From: Brasenia schreberi
Taxonomy: Eukaryota; Streptophyta; Magnoliopsida; Nymphaeales; Cabombaceae
DNA: 64,000 nucleotides
Assembly (NCBI GenBank): GCA_036023115.1
Contig: JAYKKT010000074.1
Location: 9,546,501 to 9,610,500, forward strand
Direction of reading: 5' to 3'
Shown: piece after piece, positions 34,632-47,183 of the stretch
How the letters are laid out: each line of letters begins with the position of its first letter
Position numbering within the stretch: the stretch's first letter is position 1
Notes under the pieces: generated by a model
What the model saw: the letters and a program-made list of their open reading frames with translations, nothing else
Databases searched by the model: none
What the model was told of the DNA's origin: nothing
Program-made: the position numbers and the translations under genes

Positions 34632-37530
34632 CAACAACAACAACAACTAAGCCTTTTCCCATACTAGACGGGGTCGGCTACATGGATTCTTTGTTTCCAC
34701 AGATCCCTATCGTGTGCCATGTTAGCAGTTAACTCCCAATAAGCTAGATCATTCTTTATTGTTTCTTTCCAACACTTTTGTGGTCGTCCTCTATACCTCT
34801 TTTAATACTTTCCAAATTTAGTTTTTCTAACCTTCTTACATGTTCTTCTTTTGATCTTCTTTCTATATGTCCAAACCATCTTAAACGATGTTCTCTCATT
34901 TTATCCTTTATTTGTGCCACTCCTAATTTGTTTCTAATAACCTCATTATGTATACGGTCTTTTCTTGTATGACCACTCATCCATCTCAACATCTTCATTT
35001 CTGTCACAGACATCTTTTGTACATGTTGATGATTAATTGCCCAACACTCAGAACCATAAAACATGGCAGGCCTAATTGCTGCTCTATAATATTTACCTTT
35101 TAATTTTAATGGTATCTTCTTATCACAAAGAATACCTGATGCTCCTCTCCATTTTAACCAACCAGCATTAATTCTATGTGTAACATCTCCATCAATTCTT
35201 CCATCACTTTGAAAAATTGACCCTATGTATTTAAAACTTTCCTTTTGGGGGATGCAATGTGTGCCAATTTTAATTTCTATGTGCTCTGAAGTAGTCAAAT
35301 GATCAAACTTATATTCCATATATTCTGTCTTTGTTCTACTAAGTCGGAGCCCTTTGCTTTCTAATGTTTCTCTCCATAGTTCCAATATTCTATTAACTTT
35401 TTCCTTAGACTCCTCCACTAATACAATGTCATCTGCAAATAACATACACCAAGGTACTTCATCTTGAATATGTTTTGTTAACTCATCCATCACCATTATA
35501 AATAAATATGGACTTAAAATTGATCCTTGATGTAACCCAATATTAACTTCAAAGAAGTCTGTCGTTCCTTCATGAGTCCTCACACATGTTTTTGCACCAT
35601 CATACATGTCTCTTATAAGGTTAATATATGTCAATGGGATACCTCTTTTTTCCAAAGTTCTCCAAAGAACCTCCCTCGGTACCCTATCATAAGCTTTTTC
35701 TAGATCAATAAATATCATGTGAAGGTCTTTCTTTTTTGCTCTAAAATGTTCCACAAGACGTCTCAAAAGGTGAATCGCTTCAATAGTAGATCTACTTGGC
35801 ATAAATCCAAATTGGTTCTCTGTTGTACTTGATACTTGTCTTAACCTACGTTCGATAATTCTTTCCTATAATTTCATAGTATGACTCATTAACTTGATAC
35901 CTCGATAATTCGCACAATTTTGAATGTCTCCCTTGTTCTTATATACGGGTATAAGTGTACTTGCTCTCCATTCCTCGGGCATCTTTTGGTTTTTCCATAT
36001 TTCATTAAATAGTCTTGTGAGCCAAGTGATTCCTATTTCTCCTAGTATTTTCCAAACTTCTATAGGAATATTTTCTGGTCCTACCGATTTACCACTCTTC
36101 ATATGTTTAAGAGCCTCTTTGACTTTATTCTTTTGAATACGTCGATAGAAATTGTGGTTTATATACTTTTCTGACTTGGCTAAATCTCCTAAACTAATAC
36201 TAACATCTTTATTTTCATTAAAAAGATTATAAAAATAGTTTTTTCATCTATTTCTTATATCATCATTTGCCACTATTTTTTCATCCTCGTCTTTTATGCA
36301 TCTAACATAATTAAGATCTTTAGTTTTCTTATCTCTAGCCCTAGCTATCCTAAAAATATCTCTTTCACCCTCTTTTGAGTTGAGTTTTTTATATAAGTCC
36401 TCCCAAATCTTAGCTTTTGCTTCACTAACGGCCTTTTTTGCTTCCTTCTTTGCTTTCTTATAAGCTTCTAAAGTTTCACTAGTTTTCTTAGCATAATGTA
36501 ATTTGTAACATGCCCTCTTTGCCTTATTTTATTTTGCACTACTTCACTCTACCACCAAGCTTCTTTTTGTGCCGGTACACCTCCCTTAGATACCCCTAAC
36601 ACATCTTTCGCCACTTTCCTAATATGTATAGCCATATTGTTCAACATATCAGAGGGTGTGCCAACATAATTCCAAACATCTCCTTGAAGGACTTTCTGTT
36701 TAAATATATCTTCTTTCTCGTTTTTGAGGTTCCACCATTTAGTCCGAATAGCTCGATGCACTCTTTTCTTCTTTGTCCATTTTTTTATTTGTAAATCCAT
36801 AACTAAAAGTCGATGTTGGGTGGTTAAGCTTTCTCCTGGAATTACCTTACAATCTTTACAACACGCTCTATCTTTTTTTCTACAAATAAAGTAATCAATT
36901 TGTGTTTGTGATAAGCCACTCTTATAAGTAATTAAATGTTCATCTCGTTTTTTGAAGATTGTATTGACTATAAAGAGATCAAATGACATAGCAAAATTTA
37001 AAATCTCCCTACCTTCCTTGTTTATATCCCCATAACCAAAGTTTCCATGAATCCCTTGATATCCTAATGTCTCTTTACCGACATGTCCATTTAAATCTCC
37101 TCCTAAACAAATCAATGGAATCTTTTGAAACACCTTATCTAACTCTTCCCAAAAAACTGTCTTTATACTATCTTCTAGTCCTACTTGGGGTGCGTAAGCA
37201 CAAACTATATTCAAAACCACTACTCCTAACACTAATTTCAATGTCATGATTCGGTCACCATATCGTTGTATATCTACTACACTCTCCTTTAAATCTTTAT
37301 TTATGATAATACCAACTCCGTTTCGGGCCTTTTCTTTACATGAGTACCATAATTTAAAACCTGTATCCTTTATCTCCTTTGCTTTTTCTCCAACCCATTT
37401 TGTCTCTTGTAAACATAGAATATGAATCTTTCTCCGAATCATAGTATCTACCACCTCCATTAGCTTACCCGATAATGTTCCGATATTCCAAGAACCAATA
37501 CGAATCTTATTATCTAGGACTAGCTTCCTA
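34632..37530 (-). mobile_element. Near full-length RTE-clade LINE (copy 2)
   Basis: RTE elements are non-LTR retrotransposons with one protein (APE endonuclease plus RT) and a short simple-repeat 3' tail. Read on the minus strand, endonuclease motifs appear at 37510-36830 (IRIGSWNIGTLSGK, ILCLQETKWVGEK, GGDLNGHVGKE, SQTQIDYFIC). RT follows ([53 protein letters not shown], and an intact [12 protein letters not shown] catalytic box). The 3' end reads CATGTAGCCGACCCCGTCTA, then GGGAAAAGGCTTAG, then (TTG)n at 34632-34650. In-frame TAG codons at 36549-36551 and 35866-35868, plus shifts around 36.1-36.5 kb, break the frame. It lies just downstream of the TRM gene on the same strand. Confidence 0.93.
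34756..35802 (-). CDS. RTE reverse transcriptase, open 3' part
   Basis: A 348-codon open stretch covers the RT palm and thumb and the C-terminal region of the RTE protein, including [31 protein letters not shown] and the Cys-poor tail ending [15 protein letters not shown]. It is part of the broken LINE, not a host gene. All visible catalytic residues are present. Confidence 0.85.
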   Translation of the reverse strand: MPSRSTIEAIHLLRRLVEHFRAKKKDLHMIFIDLEKAYDRVPREVLWRTLEKRGIPLTYINLIRDMYDGAKTCVRTHEGTTDFFEVNIGLHQGSILSPYLFIMVMDELTKHIQDEVPWCMLFADDIVLVEESKEKVNRILELWRETLESKGLRLSRTKTEYMEYKFDHLTTSEHIEIKIGTHCIPQKESFKYIGSIFQSDGRIDGDVTHRINAGWLKWRGASGILCDKKIPLKLKGKYYRAAIRPAMFYGSECWAINHQHVQKMSVTEMKMLRWMSGHTRKDRIHNEVIRNKLGVAQIKDKMREHRLRWFGHIERRSKEEHVRRLEKLNLESIKRGIEDDHKSVGKKQ

Positions 37531-37556
37531 GATAAAAAAAAAAAATCTACAGCCAC
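36549..37556 (-). CDS. RTE APE endonuclease part
   Basis: A 335-codon open stretch with the endonuclease fold signatures NIGTLSGK, LQETKW, GGDLNGHVG and TQIDYFIC. It ends in AQKEAWW followed by TAG (36549-36551). The copy at 698-2970 has the same TAG at the same place (1674-1676). The first residues (MAVDFFFLSR) come from a poly-T-like junction and may not be native. Confidence 0.85.
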   Translation of the reverse strand: MAVDFFFLSRKLVLDNKIRIGSWNIGTLSGKLMEVVDTMIRRKIHILCLQETKWVGEKAKEIKDTGFKLWYSCKEKARNGVGIIINKDLKESVVDIQRYGDRIMTLKLVLGVVVLNIVCAYAPQVGLEDSIKTVFWEELDKVFQKIPLICLGGDLNGHVGKETLGYQGIHGNFGYGDINKEGREILNFAMSFDLFIVNTIFKKRDEHLITYKSGLSQTQIDYFICRKKDRACCKDCKVIPGESLTTQHRLLVMDLQIKKWTKKKRVHRAIRTKWWNLKNEKEDIFKQKVLQGDVWNYVGTPSDMLNNMAIHIRKVAKDVLGVSKGGVPAQKEAWW

Positions 37557-37913
37557 TAAATATTAACAGAGGTCTGACCGTACATGGTTCCAGATCACTA
37601 GATAATTTCTTACCGAAACATTAAAAAAGTTAGAACTAAAGAATGGATTCAAATGGCACATATGAGAGAGAGAGAGAGACGAATCTAGCTGCATCCTTAT
37701 TCTCCACTAAGTATTTGAATGCAAACATTCTCCGCAACCAGTTCATAATAATCTTATAAATCAACAAATCTCTAGACTCTAACCCCAAACCACCAACGTT
37801 TTTGTACAGAATAATCTTGCATAAATACACAGTGAACAGAAAACACCGTAGACAATGGATAGAAGAAACATACCTTCATCTCGACCACCTACAAAGCGAG
37901 AAAGTGGCATCTA

Positions 37914-40900
37914 TTATACATGGATGAAATCAGAAATTGCTTCTTGTAGCAAGTTCTCAAGGACACCATTCTCTATCTCTCTCCCAATAACGTCCAACTC
38001 CACCAACTCCAATTCCACCCAATCCCACACTCTGTTTCCCGTCTCTTTTTTCAACAGCTTGTCCACATAGCCTCTGCTCTCCGCGGCAGTCACCGCCGGT
38101 ACAATCTCACCTCTGGAGAAAATCTTCTGCAATCTCTTCCACACCTCTTCTAGCAACCGTCTTCCCGTGAGAACCACACGCTTCTGACTGTGGCTTCTCT
38201 CCCTTGACCAAGAATTCACATCTACAACCGGTCCTGCCATCTCCAAGAGAACTGCATTTATGCAGTCGTATAGAAGTTTGGTTTCCATCATAGCTCGCCG
38301 CAGCTTCACTGCATCCTTAGCGTTGCTGACATGATTGTTCCACTTGCTAAGACTTTGGAGCATGGAAGGGTCTAGAGGGGAGTTTAATGAATACCATCTA
38401 TGGGAAAAGGAGCTCACATCTGGTTGCTCTTCATCCAAGCCGGCAGTTGTAAGCACTTCCTGCAGAAACTCGAACCTTCCTTGCTCTTCAACCAAAGCTA
38501 AGGAAACGGTGTCTACTTCTGTCCTACTGTCTCCTGAAATACCATCTTCCAGGCAGGGGTCCTCCCATGACAAAGTGGCAGCCAGTGATGCAGGTGAAGA
38601 TATCCGGCTTGTACCCGTTTTAAAAGAAAGAGATGCATGACGAACTGTTGAAAAAGAAACGATTCAAGAATTAAAGAAATGTGGGATCAGAAATCTTAGC
38701 CTGTTGTCAATTCAATTTGTAACCTGAGCTGCTCCTATCCATGCCAGGTGGGCTGGGAGCTTCATCGTCAAATGGCGGATCCAACACTGAAATGGGACTG
38801 GGTTGCTCTTGATTCTCACTCAGAATATCTGGCACCGTGTATTCTGCTTGATTGAGCACTGCCTGAAAAATTGTAGAAAATAATAGCTGAACAGAAAAGG
38901 GATGTCTCATAAATATACAAAATGAAGTTTATATGATTAGATGCCAACAGAGGTGAACTTCAACCCACGCGACCAAAAGAAACGTGATTTTGCAACACAC
39001 ATGAAATGTGAAGTCAGATTGAATAAGTTCAATCAAAATGAGCTCCATACTGATGCAAGAAAACCAATCAACATGTCCAGCGGTGACTAGATATCACCAC
39101 AAGGGAAAAGCAGTTATATATTAAAAGTTTCTCTTTTTTATTAAGTTCTATAGTAGAAGGTTAATAGAACAAGCATACATGCACAAACACGTGTATGTGT
39201 GAGTCCACAAATGAGTACCTCAATAGAGCAGCCTCCTTTTAATTCACTAAGAGCTGAAGTTGATGCAGCAGTTATGCACACTCTATTTGAGATTGAGACA
39301 GGATACTGACCGCTCCCACAATTAATTCTCACAGGAAGCTTTTGCGACTCAGAGACATCCTTGGATGGTTCTATGTCAACAGATTTTCCTTCTCGGCAGT
39401 TCGTATGAGAGGGTGATGGCTCCCGTTCATCTTTGGTTGATTTCTTATTCTTAGGGAAGAAGAAACTAGATACCTTCCTCCTTAAAGAACTTGCACTCTT
39501 TGATTTTCCTGCTTTTGCGATGGTCTTGTGCTGTTCAGTTTTAGCAGCATCACCCTCAAGTGGTACAACATTATATGCACTAGATGAGACTGGCACCGAT
39601 CTTGATCTCAATAGATTTGTAAAGGAACCTTTGGCCACACCATCATTTATAACCTTCTCACCATAGATGCCGTTTGAGTCGTGATAATTATTTTCAGAAT
39701 GATTTCTGCTGCTTGGCATGCTAAGACCCTCCTCACTGATCTCCGCATCTGAGTTTGTTTTTTTATTTATTTCAGGTATAGCGAGCATTTCGCCCAAAGT
39801 ACTCAAGCTTCGTGCGTGTCTTTCTTCGTGGCTACCACGAGCGCTCAAAGCCCACCGCTCTGAAAGACGCTTCTTGGCTTCTCTGCTGACTGAAGATTCA
39901 GGTGAATCTGATGCCCGGCTCAAGGAAGATAATGAATATGGACTAGACCTGTTGATCAAATCCCACGAATGCCTTGAGGTTGGGGTCATATACTCGGAAT
40001 CACTAAGATTGCCCCCTTCCACATCTTCACTTTCTGATACATTGAATGAACTCTCATCCAAGCCATAGCCATTTGAGAAAACAGATGAGAGTAATGGCTC
40101 GTCACTAGTACTTAATGCACGTATAGATGGGATGTTTAAGCTTCCGAATGTTTGTCCACTTGTATCTCCCCCTTGAGAATCTTCTTTTTCATCTGCTGCA
40201 GAATCAGAAAACTTCTCTGGACTGCTCAAGTGCGAGAGCCTGATTTTTTGCTCAGGTGATAAAGGTGGGAATGTGGCCACCATTCGTGTGTCCTGGGCCT
40301 TCCATCGACTAGGTTTCAATACCACTATTCTTGTGGGATGAGAAGTGCTATCAGCTTGCCCTGGTGGTCTGAAACAAAAAGCACTATGGTTATCAAACAA
40401 AGCATTGCAGAAAGGCCTGTCCTCATTTAGTTCCTTTGCTTTTGTTAGTTGTTGTTTCTTTAGGGTCTGATTCATTGTTTGCTGTTTCCTGCCAAGTTGA
40501 CCGTTCTTGGATCCAGGAACAGGGTATCTTTGGTCGCTATTAAATTGCTCCCAAGAATAATTTTCGGCCGTGGCCTTCAAAGGTTTTAGCACGGTGATGC
40601 TCTTTGATTGAGGCCGTGGTTGAAAAGGTTGCTTATCAAGATGCCCTGGGAACATGTAAGAAGGTTCCTGGAGACATTTTAGGAACAAATCTCGATTTGA
40701 GCTTAAGACCTCTAGTGCCTCTTGAAATTCCCTGGATTTTCGAAGCTTTTCATCAGTAGCAAGTCGCTTGGCTTCGATGAACTTCTGACGTACAAGATCC
40801 ATTTTATCCTCATCTAGATAGCCATCATATGTTTCTTTCTGCACCTTTGACGGTTGAAGAACTTCATGAACCTCTTTACCTTCTTGTTGCTCAGAAATAG

Positions 40901-42213
40901 AAGAGCGACATTGGATACTGTACGGCAAACACTTTTCCTCCAATCCGTTTCCTGGATACCAGGGTGTCATTTCCGCTACTTGAGTAAAAGAATCCCCTTG
41001 GATTTGCAGGTGGCCGTAATATCTGTGATTCCTCGATGCATCGCCAAACAAATAACCTTCAGAGTTGCTTCTTTGCCTTGAGGAAAGCAGATCGTGAGCA
41101 GGTGTAGGATCAAGACCCATAAGCCGTGCAACAACACCGGGTGGCTTTGTATTGGGATCCAAATCTTTTGACATTTCTTCAGCTATGAGCATCTTCATAG
41201 GTGTTGCATTGGCAGCTGTGCTTAAAAAGCCCCTTCTTGAATCATAGGCTACCTGATAACCAGAAGATACAGAAATTAGACGAAAAAAAGCTCATAACAA
41301 GTCAAAAAGGACCAGATGATTAAAGGATGACAAAGCCTGGAACTATTTGCAATTGCCAACGAATCACCAAGTCCCTGTGTGTGTGTGTGTGTGACAAAAA
41401 GTACTGCTTACCCGTGAAATCTAACAAGAGACCAGTAAGCATTAAAACAACTGCAAGACTGGTGCTTTACTCTATAGTTTTTTAAGCACAAAGAGATAAA
41501 AGGTATCATATGCTTACGGGTTTTTCTTCTATATATTCCTCATCATAGTCAGTAGGATCTGGTGCTTTCTTTAACAGCTCCATCTGGCTTTGAGAATGGT
41601 CTAATCCTGACAAAGAAAATCCACTTTATATGAATAACCATGTTCATATTGATGAAGCAGGTAAAACATGAAAGGCAGCAAAGTTTAGAGCAGACCAACT
41701 AATTCTTTTCAGATTGCATATCTAACTATTTAGGATTGAACTTACTGCTAGACTAAAGGCATTTCGTTGGGAGGAAAGAATAATGCAAGTTCTTGCCTGT
41801 GTGCGGACGTGCAGACAGATATGCACTACATTACATATATTAACACATACGAAACACCAACATATGTGATTCTGTTGAGAGGTAAAAACCACAAATTAGA
41901 GTGTATTTGCTAACAAGCAGGCTTCCACCCAGCAAATGACAGATTCAAACACCTTCCAGGACTTCTTAAACCATGATAAAAAAAGATCTCATCGGCTTGT
42001 ACAGAAATATTGAAGCAATTAATGCCTAACTGTTAGGACTTGGAATTGAAAACAATCAAAGACTATACAATCAAGAAGAAAATAAAGGACAGCAAGCATA
42101 TAGCTATGAAAGAAATTAGCCATCACAATGAAGCTTGTCTGTGAGTAATTTGTTTCTTGAAAACCCCACTCTCATATCAAACAGGTCAACACCCTTCCCA
42201 CGTCCTGGGCATG
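37914..42213 (-). CDS. TRM/LONGIFOLIA-like family protein (VARLMGL motif, DUF4378)
   Basis: Exons on the minus strand: 42213-42121, 41606-41518, 41252-39219, 38862-38724, 38644-37914, about 1028 residues; the first coding exon with the start codon was not found. Members of this plant family (TON1-recruiting-motif proteins) bind microtubule-associated complexes and guide cortical arrays and cell shape. Visible: GVDLFDMRVGFSRNKLLTDK near the start, DYDEEYIEE, TPMKMLIAEEMSKDLD, PPGVVARLMGLDP (about 41112-41140), a long Ser-rich middle, QPSPISVLDPPF, and the C-terminal DUF4378 (FEFLQEVLTTAGLD to EISDFIHV-type end). It resembles the At4g28760-like subgroup, from memory. Four exon joins agree in phase; the join 42121/41606 would need a GC donor. 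Intron 1 probably holds the large Copia-hAT nest. Confidence 0.88.
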
Positions 42214-42738
42214 CTTAAAGTAACGCCAGCTAAAAGAAAAAGGAAAAGGAATAAGATGTATCATGCCCCTTAACTCGTGAAGAAAACAGCTCAATATGAA
42301 CAGACAACTTCGTCTGCAATGACCTCTAAAGCTACAGGAAGGTGAGAAAAATTTGGGGGGGGAGGGGGAACATAAGAAAAAGTTCAGTGAAACTTATGAT
42401 AAATAGCCAGACCTTATAGTCTAGCAGCAAAAACCAACATAAAGGAAGAAAATAACCACAACTTCAATCGAAAATATACAGATACAAGATAGACAGCACT
42501 GGAAAATTATGTACTTGTGCAGTGAATATTGTGTGACAAAAAGCATGATAGACTCTTCCGTTTGTGATTAGTTCCCAAGATTCTATTGAGATGCTTATAT
42601 CACTATATCTTCAAGGTGGTTAATGTAATGAAGTTGATGCTTCAATGTAGTAGCGAAAGATCGGTGAATACCACCTGAAACTATCAATCACATAGCCTTT
42701 AAAAAAAGCTATAATCACATATATGCAACGAAAGCACA
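42214..42738. other. TRM intron sequence, no gene seen
   Basis: AT-rich stretch between the first recognised TRM coding exon and the old Copia 3' LTR. The missing first coding exon might be in here, but no convincing match was found on the minus strand. Confidence 0.4.
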
Positions 42739-42744
42739 AGTTAT

Positions 42745-42991
42745 TCAATAGCCACAAAAGGCTTAATAATACATGTAAATAAGAGTTGTATTTATAGGAG
42801 AGAACAAGAGGGAGAGAGAGGAGGAACCAGCCAAGTGGCTGGTTATAGCCAGCCCCGCGGCCAGGCGCCAGTGGCCCAATGGGTCAAGCCTTGAGGGCAG
42901 GACCCGAATGACCCAAGTGACTCGGTCTTGTCTTACATGATTTAAATACAAATAAAATTACAAAATAAAAATAAAATTATATTTTCTAACA
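42745..42991 (-). repeat. 3' LTR of the old Copia element
   Basis: On the minus strand it starts TGTTAGAAAATATAA right after a polypurine-like TTTGAGGGGC. It contains CTCTCTCCCTCTTGTT and a TATA box (CCTATAAATAC). It aligns with 50200-50420 with many changes. The left end is approximate. Confidence 0.75.
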
Positions 42992-43840
42992 GCCCCTCAA
43001 ACTGGCAATCCCATTACCTGAGGTTTGCTAACAAAAAACTGAAATCGTGGAGCTGGTAGCAACTTGACGAAGACATCTGCAAGCTGATGCTATGATCTAC
43101 AAACTTTAGTTTCAAATTGGCTTGTAGGTGCTCTTCAAGAACATAATGACAGTTCATCTCGATATACTTAGTATGTTCATGAAATGTATGGTTGCTAGCT
43201 ATATACATAGCACTTTTGTTGTCGCAATACATAATTGGAGGGGTTTCCAATCACTCCCAAGTCTTGAAGTAGTCATCTTAGTTCAGTAGTTGTATTACTC
43301 ATTACACAATACTTAACTTCAGTTGAGTAAAGAGACACCTTTGTTGTTTCTTACATTTCTATAATATAAGAGAGTTATCAAGAAAAATACATAAACTTAT
43401 AGTGGACTGTCTATCATTTACATCACCACCCTAATAAGTCTTTTACATCACCACCCCAATTAGCATCAGTATATTTAGTTAACTGAAGTAAAGAAGAAGA
43501 TGCTAGAAATACTCCCTTAGTTGAAGTTTGTCGAATATATCAAACAATACTCATGACGACACTTATATGAATTGAGGTATCGGTACGTACGACATAACCA
43601 ATATTTGGATATGTTATGGTGAGATAAGTAAGTGCCCCAACCATCTGTCTCTAAAGAGTAGAATCACTAAATAGTTCTTCGTCAACAAGTCGCATCTTTT
43701 GGTTGATTACTTTAGATGTCTCAACAACTTTGTTATCTGTAAGTCCTAATCTAAGAATAATATCATTAGCAAATTTAGTCTGTGATAAAATAAACCTCTA
43801 TCATCTCGAATTACCTCAATGCCCCAAAAATAAGTGAGTT

Positions 43841-43848
43841 GTCCAAGA
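43841..43848. repeat. hAT target-site duplication, left copy
   Basis: GTCCAAGA, repeated exactly at 47266-47273. Eight-base duplications are the hallmark of hAT transposition. Confidence 0.97.
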
Positions 43849-43858
43849 CAGTGTTGTC

Positions 43859-44036
43859 CGTATCGCACCGTATCGTACGATACGGTGCGATACGTATCGT
43901 ACGATACGGTGCGATACGTATCGTATCGTGGGCCACCACGATACGATACGGGCCCCCGTATCGCAGGTGCGGGCGTATCGCACCGTATCGTGCGATACGG
44001 CCCGTATCGCCCGTATCGTACGATACGGGCGATACG
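43859..44036. repeat. Left subterminal palindromic array of the hAT element
   Basis: Contains a perfect 36-bp palindrome (43859-43894), a 15-4-15 inverted repeat (43917-43950) and a perfect 34-bp palindrome (44003-44036), all made of GTATCG/CGATAC units. The GC and CpG content is far above the surrounding DNA. Such motif clusters inside hAT ends are known transposase-binding sites in Ac and Tag1; binding here is inference. Confidence 0.93.
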
Positions 44037-44440
44037 CCCTGGGACCCTTATAAAGGGTCCCGGCCCGAGGGAAACCCGCGATTTTTCGCGGGTTTCCTCT
44101 CTCCTTTTGGGTTCTTCAAGCTCCCTAAGAGTCGGTTTTCGCCTCCTTGGTGTTCAAAGCTCTAAAATCGTGCCCTACGGTGTCCGTCCAAGCCTCCAAA
44201 CTCGGATTTAGGTATATTTTTAATGTTTTTTTCCTTTTTTTCCTTTATATTTATTGTTTTTTGTGTTATTTCGGGTTTTTTTTTTGAATGACAAAATATG
44301 AAGTTATTAAGTGTGTGTATACGATTTTTATTGCATTCATGAAGTGGGAGACACTCGATTTGAGTGTTATTTGAAGATTGGGGGATTTACGAAGTGCTTT
44401 TATTTTCAGGTTTTTGTTTAAATTAAAGTACTCCATTGAG

Positions 44441-46935
44441 ATGGCAGGAAGGGGTGGTAGAGACTCTCATTCAAAGTCTGATGATCCGGCATGGCAGTGG
44501 GGTATACCAGTTGAGGGTTTAAGGTTAAAAATCAGATGTTTATTTTGTGAAAAGGTGGTTAGTGGTGAAATTTCAAGGTTGAAACACCACCTAGCAGGAA
44601 CCAGGAAAGAAGTTGCTCCATGCACAGGCAGAGTTAGAAGTGTGCCAGAAGGTATTAAATGGCAATGCTTGCAGATGATTGAGAGCATACAGGAAAGGAG
44701 ACAACAAAAGGATGATTTCCAGATGTGTGAAGAAGTTGATGATGCTACTGCCACTGGAGTTGGATTCACTGATAGTTTGCCTTCAGATGCTAGAACAGAT
44801 ATTGGTAGTAGCAGTTCGCGAGCACCTAGCAGAGGAAAGAGGGTTGCATCTGAAGACTTTGGAGGTGGCAGAAGAGGAAGTTCAGGAAGGAGTAGAGGAA
44901 GAGCTTCTTGTAGCATACATTCGTTCTTTCCTCCTTCCACTACACCTGGTGCTCAGCCAGGAATTCGTGCTGCTATGGCTTCAAAACAACTGCACGATCA
45001 AGCAGACCTTGCAGTGGGCAGATGGTTTTATGATACATGCATTCCATTTAATGCAGCAAACAGTTTTCATTTTCAAGCAATGGCAGATGCAATTGCTAAC
45101 ATTGGTCCAGGATACAGGATGCCCTCTTATCAGAAGTTGAGAGGGAAGATATTAGATCAGACCGTGATTGAAGTGCAGCAATACTGTTCGACTTTGAGAC
45201 AATCGTGGAAGGAAACAGGATGCACTATCATGGCAGATGGATGGACCGATAGGCGAGGAAGGACATTGCTAAACTTTCTTGTATATTGTCCTAAAGGACT
45301 CATGTTTTTGAGATCTCTAGATATGTCAGAGGAGAGGCACACTGCAGAGATCCTACGAGAGGAATTTGATAAGGTTATACAAGAGGTTGGGCTAGAAAAT
45401 GTAGTCCAATTGATTACAGATAATGCAGCTAACTACAAAGCAGCCGGAAAGGAGTTAGCTGATATTTATGGGACTTTCTACTGGACACCATGTGCAGCCC
45501 ATTGTTTAGATCTCATCCTCGAGGACATCGGTGAGATGGATGAAATAAAGGCAGCAACTGAGTGTTGCCAAGATATTACAAAATTTATTTACAACCATGC
45601 ATTTGTTTTATGTATGATGAGGAGATACACAGAAGGTGCAGAGCTTCTTCGCACAGCTGCAACTCGGTTCGCAACAAACTTCTTATCTGTACAGAGTATT
45701 GTGAGACAGAAGCAAGCTTTAAAGAGAATGTTCTCCTCAGATGAGTGGCAACAATTTGCAGAGTTGCCACAAAACAGAAGGAACAGAAAGTTAAATGAGA
45801 TTGCAGAAACGGTTTTTAGAAGTTCATTTTGGAATGCATGTATCAGATTATTGAAAATTACTTGTCCTTTAGTGAAAGTTTTGAGATTGGCTGACAGCGA
45901 GGAGAAACCATCTATGGGCTACCTTTATGAATCCATGGACAGGGCAAAAGAAGCAATCAGAAATAACTTTAATGGAAAAAAAAGAGATTATGTGCCCGTG
46001 TGGAAAATAATTGATAGTATATGGAATAAACAATTGCATCAGCCTATTCATGCAGCAGCCTACTATCTAAACCCATCATTGAGGTACTCAGCAACCTTCA
46101 AAAGGGACGGTGAGGTTAATCGAGGAATCATTGAATGCATCGACAGATTAGTCCCTGATGAGAGCATAGTAGATGCGATACATCGAGAGATGGAGATATA
46201 TGATAATGCTCTTCACTTGATGGGTTTGCCTGTTGCAATTCGCAACCGCTCTACGATGCGTCCAGGTACATTGTTTATTTTCATATTTAAGTTCCATCTT
46301 ACATTACTGTGGATTATTATGTCTCTAATGTTTATATTTTTTTTACAGATGTTTGGTGGAACAGGTTTGGAAGTGATTGTCCAAACCTTAGAGATTTTGC
46401 AGTTAGAGTCTTAAGCCAAACCTGTAGTGCAACAGGTTGTGAAAGAAATTGGAGTGTTTTTGAACACATCCATACAAAAAAGCGCAACAAGTTGGAACAC
46501 AAAAGGCTTAATGATTTGGTTTATATTCGTTGTAACATGCGCCTTCGTGAAAGGTAATGTTGTATTACTTTCAAATTTTCAATTCGATATTATTTAACTT
46601 CAGTTTTCAATTGTTAATATTACTTACTAATTGTTTATCTTTGTTTGTGTCGTAGGCAATTAAAAAAAGTAAATAGAGAAGAAAGTCAGTTCGATCCAAT
46701 AAGTTTGGATAATTTTGATATATTAGAAGATTGGGTTATGGAAGACACTGAAGAAAATGCCCTCCTAACAGAAGAAGACGTTGCCTGGATTAATTTGGAA
46801 GGAGCGCAACAACATTATGGAGATGAAGAATTTGATTTTGAAGAAGAAGGTGTGGGCGTGGCTGATGATGATGAGGATCTGCAACAAGGAGAAGATGAAG
46901 ATTATTTAGTTGATGATCCTGATTACAATTTGTAA
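44441..46935 (+). CDS. hAT superfamily transposase
   Basis: Exons 44441-46265, 46349-46553 and 46656-46935 with GT-AG introns; 2310 bp, about 769 residues. The start MAGRGGRDSHSKSDDPAW is chosen because a good acceptor (TATTTTCAG) lies just before it, making the longer upstream frame a leader. Domains: BED-type zinc finger (CLFCEKVVSGEISRLKHHLA, residues about 30-60), a Gly/Arg/Ser linker, the DUF659/RNase-H-like catalytic core with DGWTDRRGRTLLN and LITDNAANYKAAGKEL (likely catalytic Asp residues) and TPCAAHCLDLILEDIG, then the hAT C-terminal dimerisation region (GCERNWSVFEHIHTKKRNKL, then EHKRLNDLVYIRCNMRL). It ends in an acidic tail (EDEDYLVDDPDYNL). No stop or frameshift is seen. Cut-and-paste DNA transposase acting in the nucleus. 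Confidence 0.94.
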
Positions 46936-47183
46936 AATGTAACATTATATGTAACTGTAGTGTACTGTAAAGTGTAAACTATGTCTGTATTTTATTTTTT
47001 GGATTCAAAATATATAAATTTGGATGCAATTGTTCAATGTTGAATGCTCAATCTGTACTAAACTTACATTATATGAATTTAAAGCAATTATCAGATTTTT
47101 CCTGATTTTTTCTTGATTTTTTTTCGATTTTTTTCGATTTTTTATTAATTTTTAATTATTTTTACATTATTTTAATATTAAAG

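Noticed and set aside
43859..44036. GTATCG/CGATAC array as a satellite or CRISPR-like array
   Set aside because: It lies just inside a transposon terminal repeat, has no regular spacers, and the other end of the element has the same motif.
44467..44940. A 157-codon minus-strand frame inside the hAT transposase
   Set aside because: Antisense shadow of the zinc-finger and linker region.
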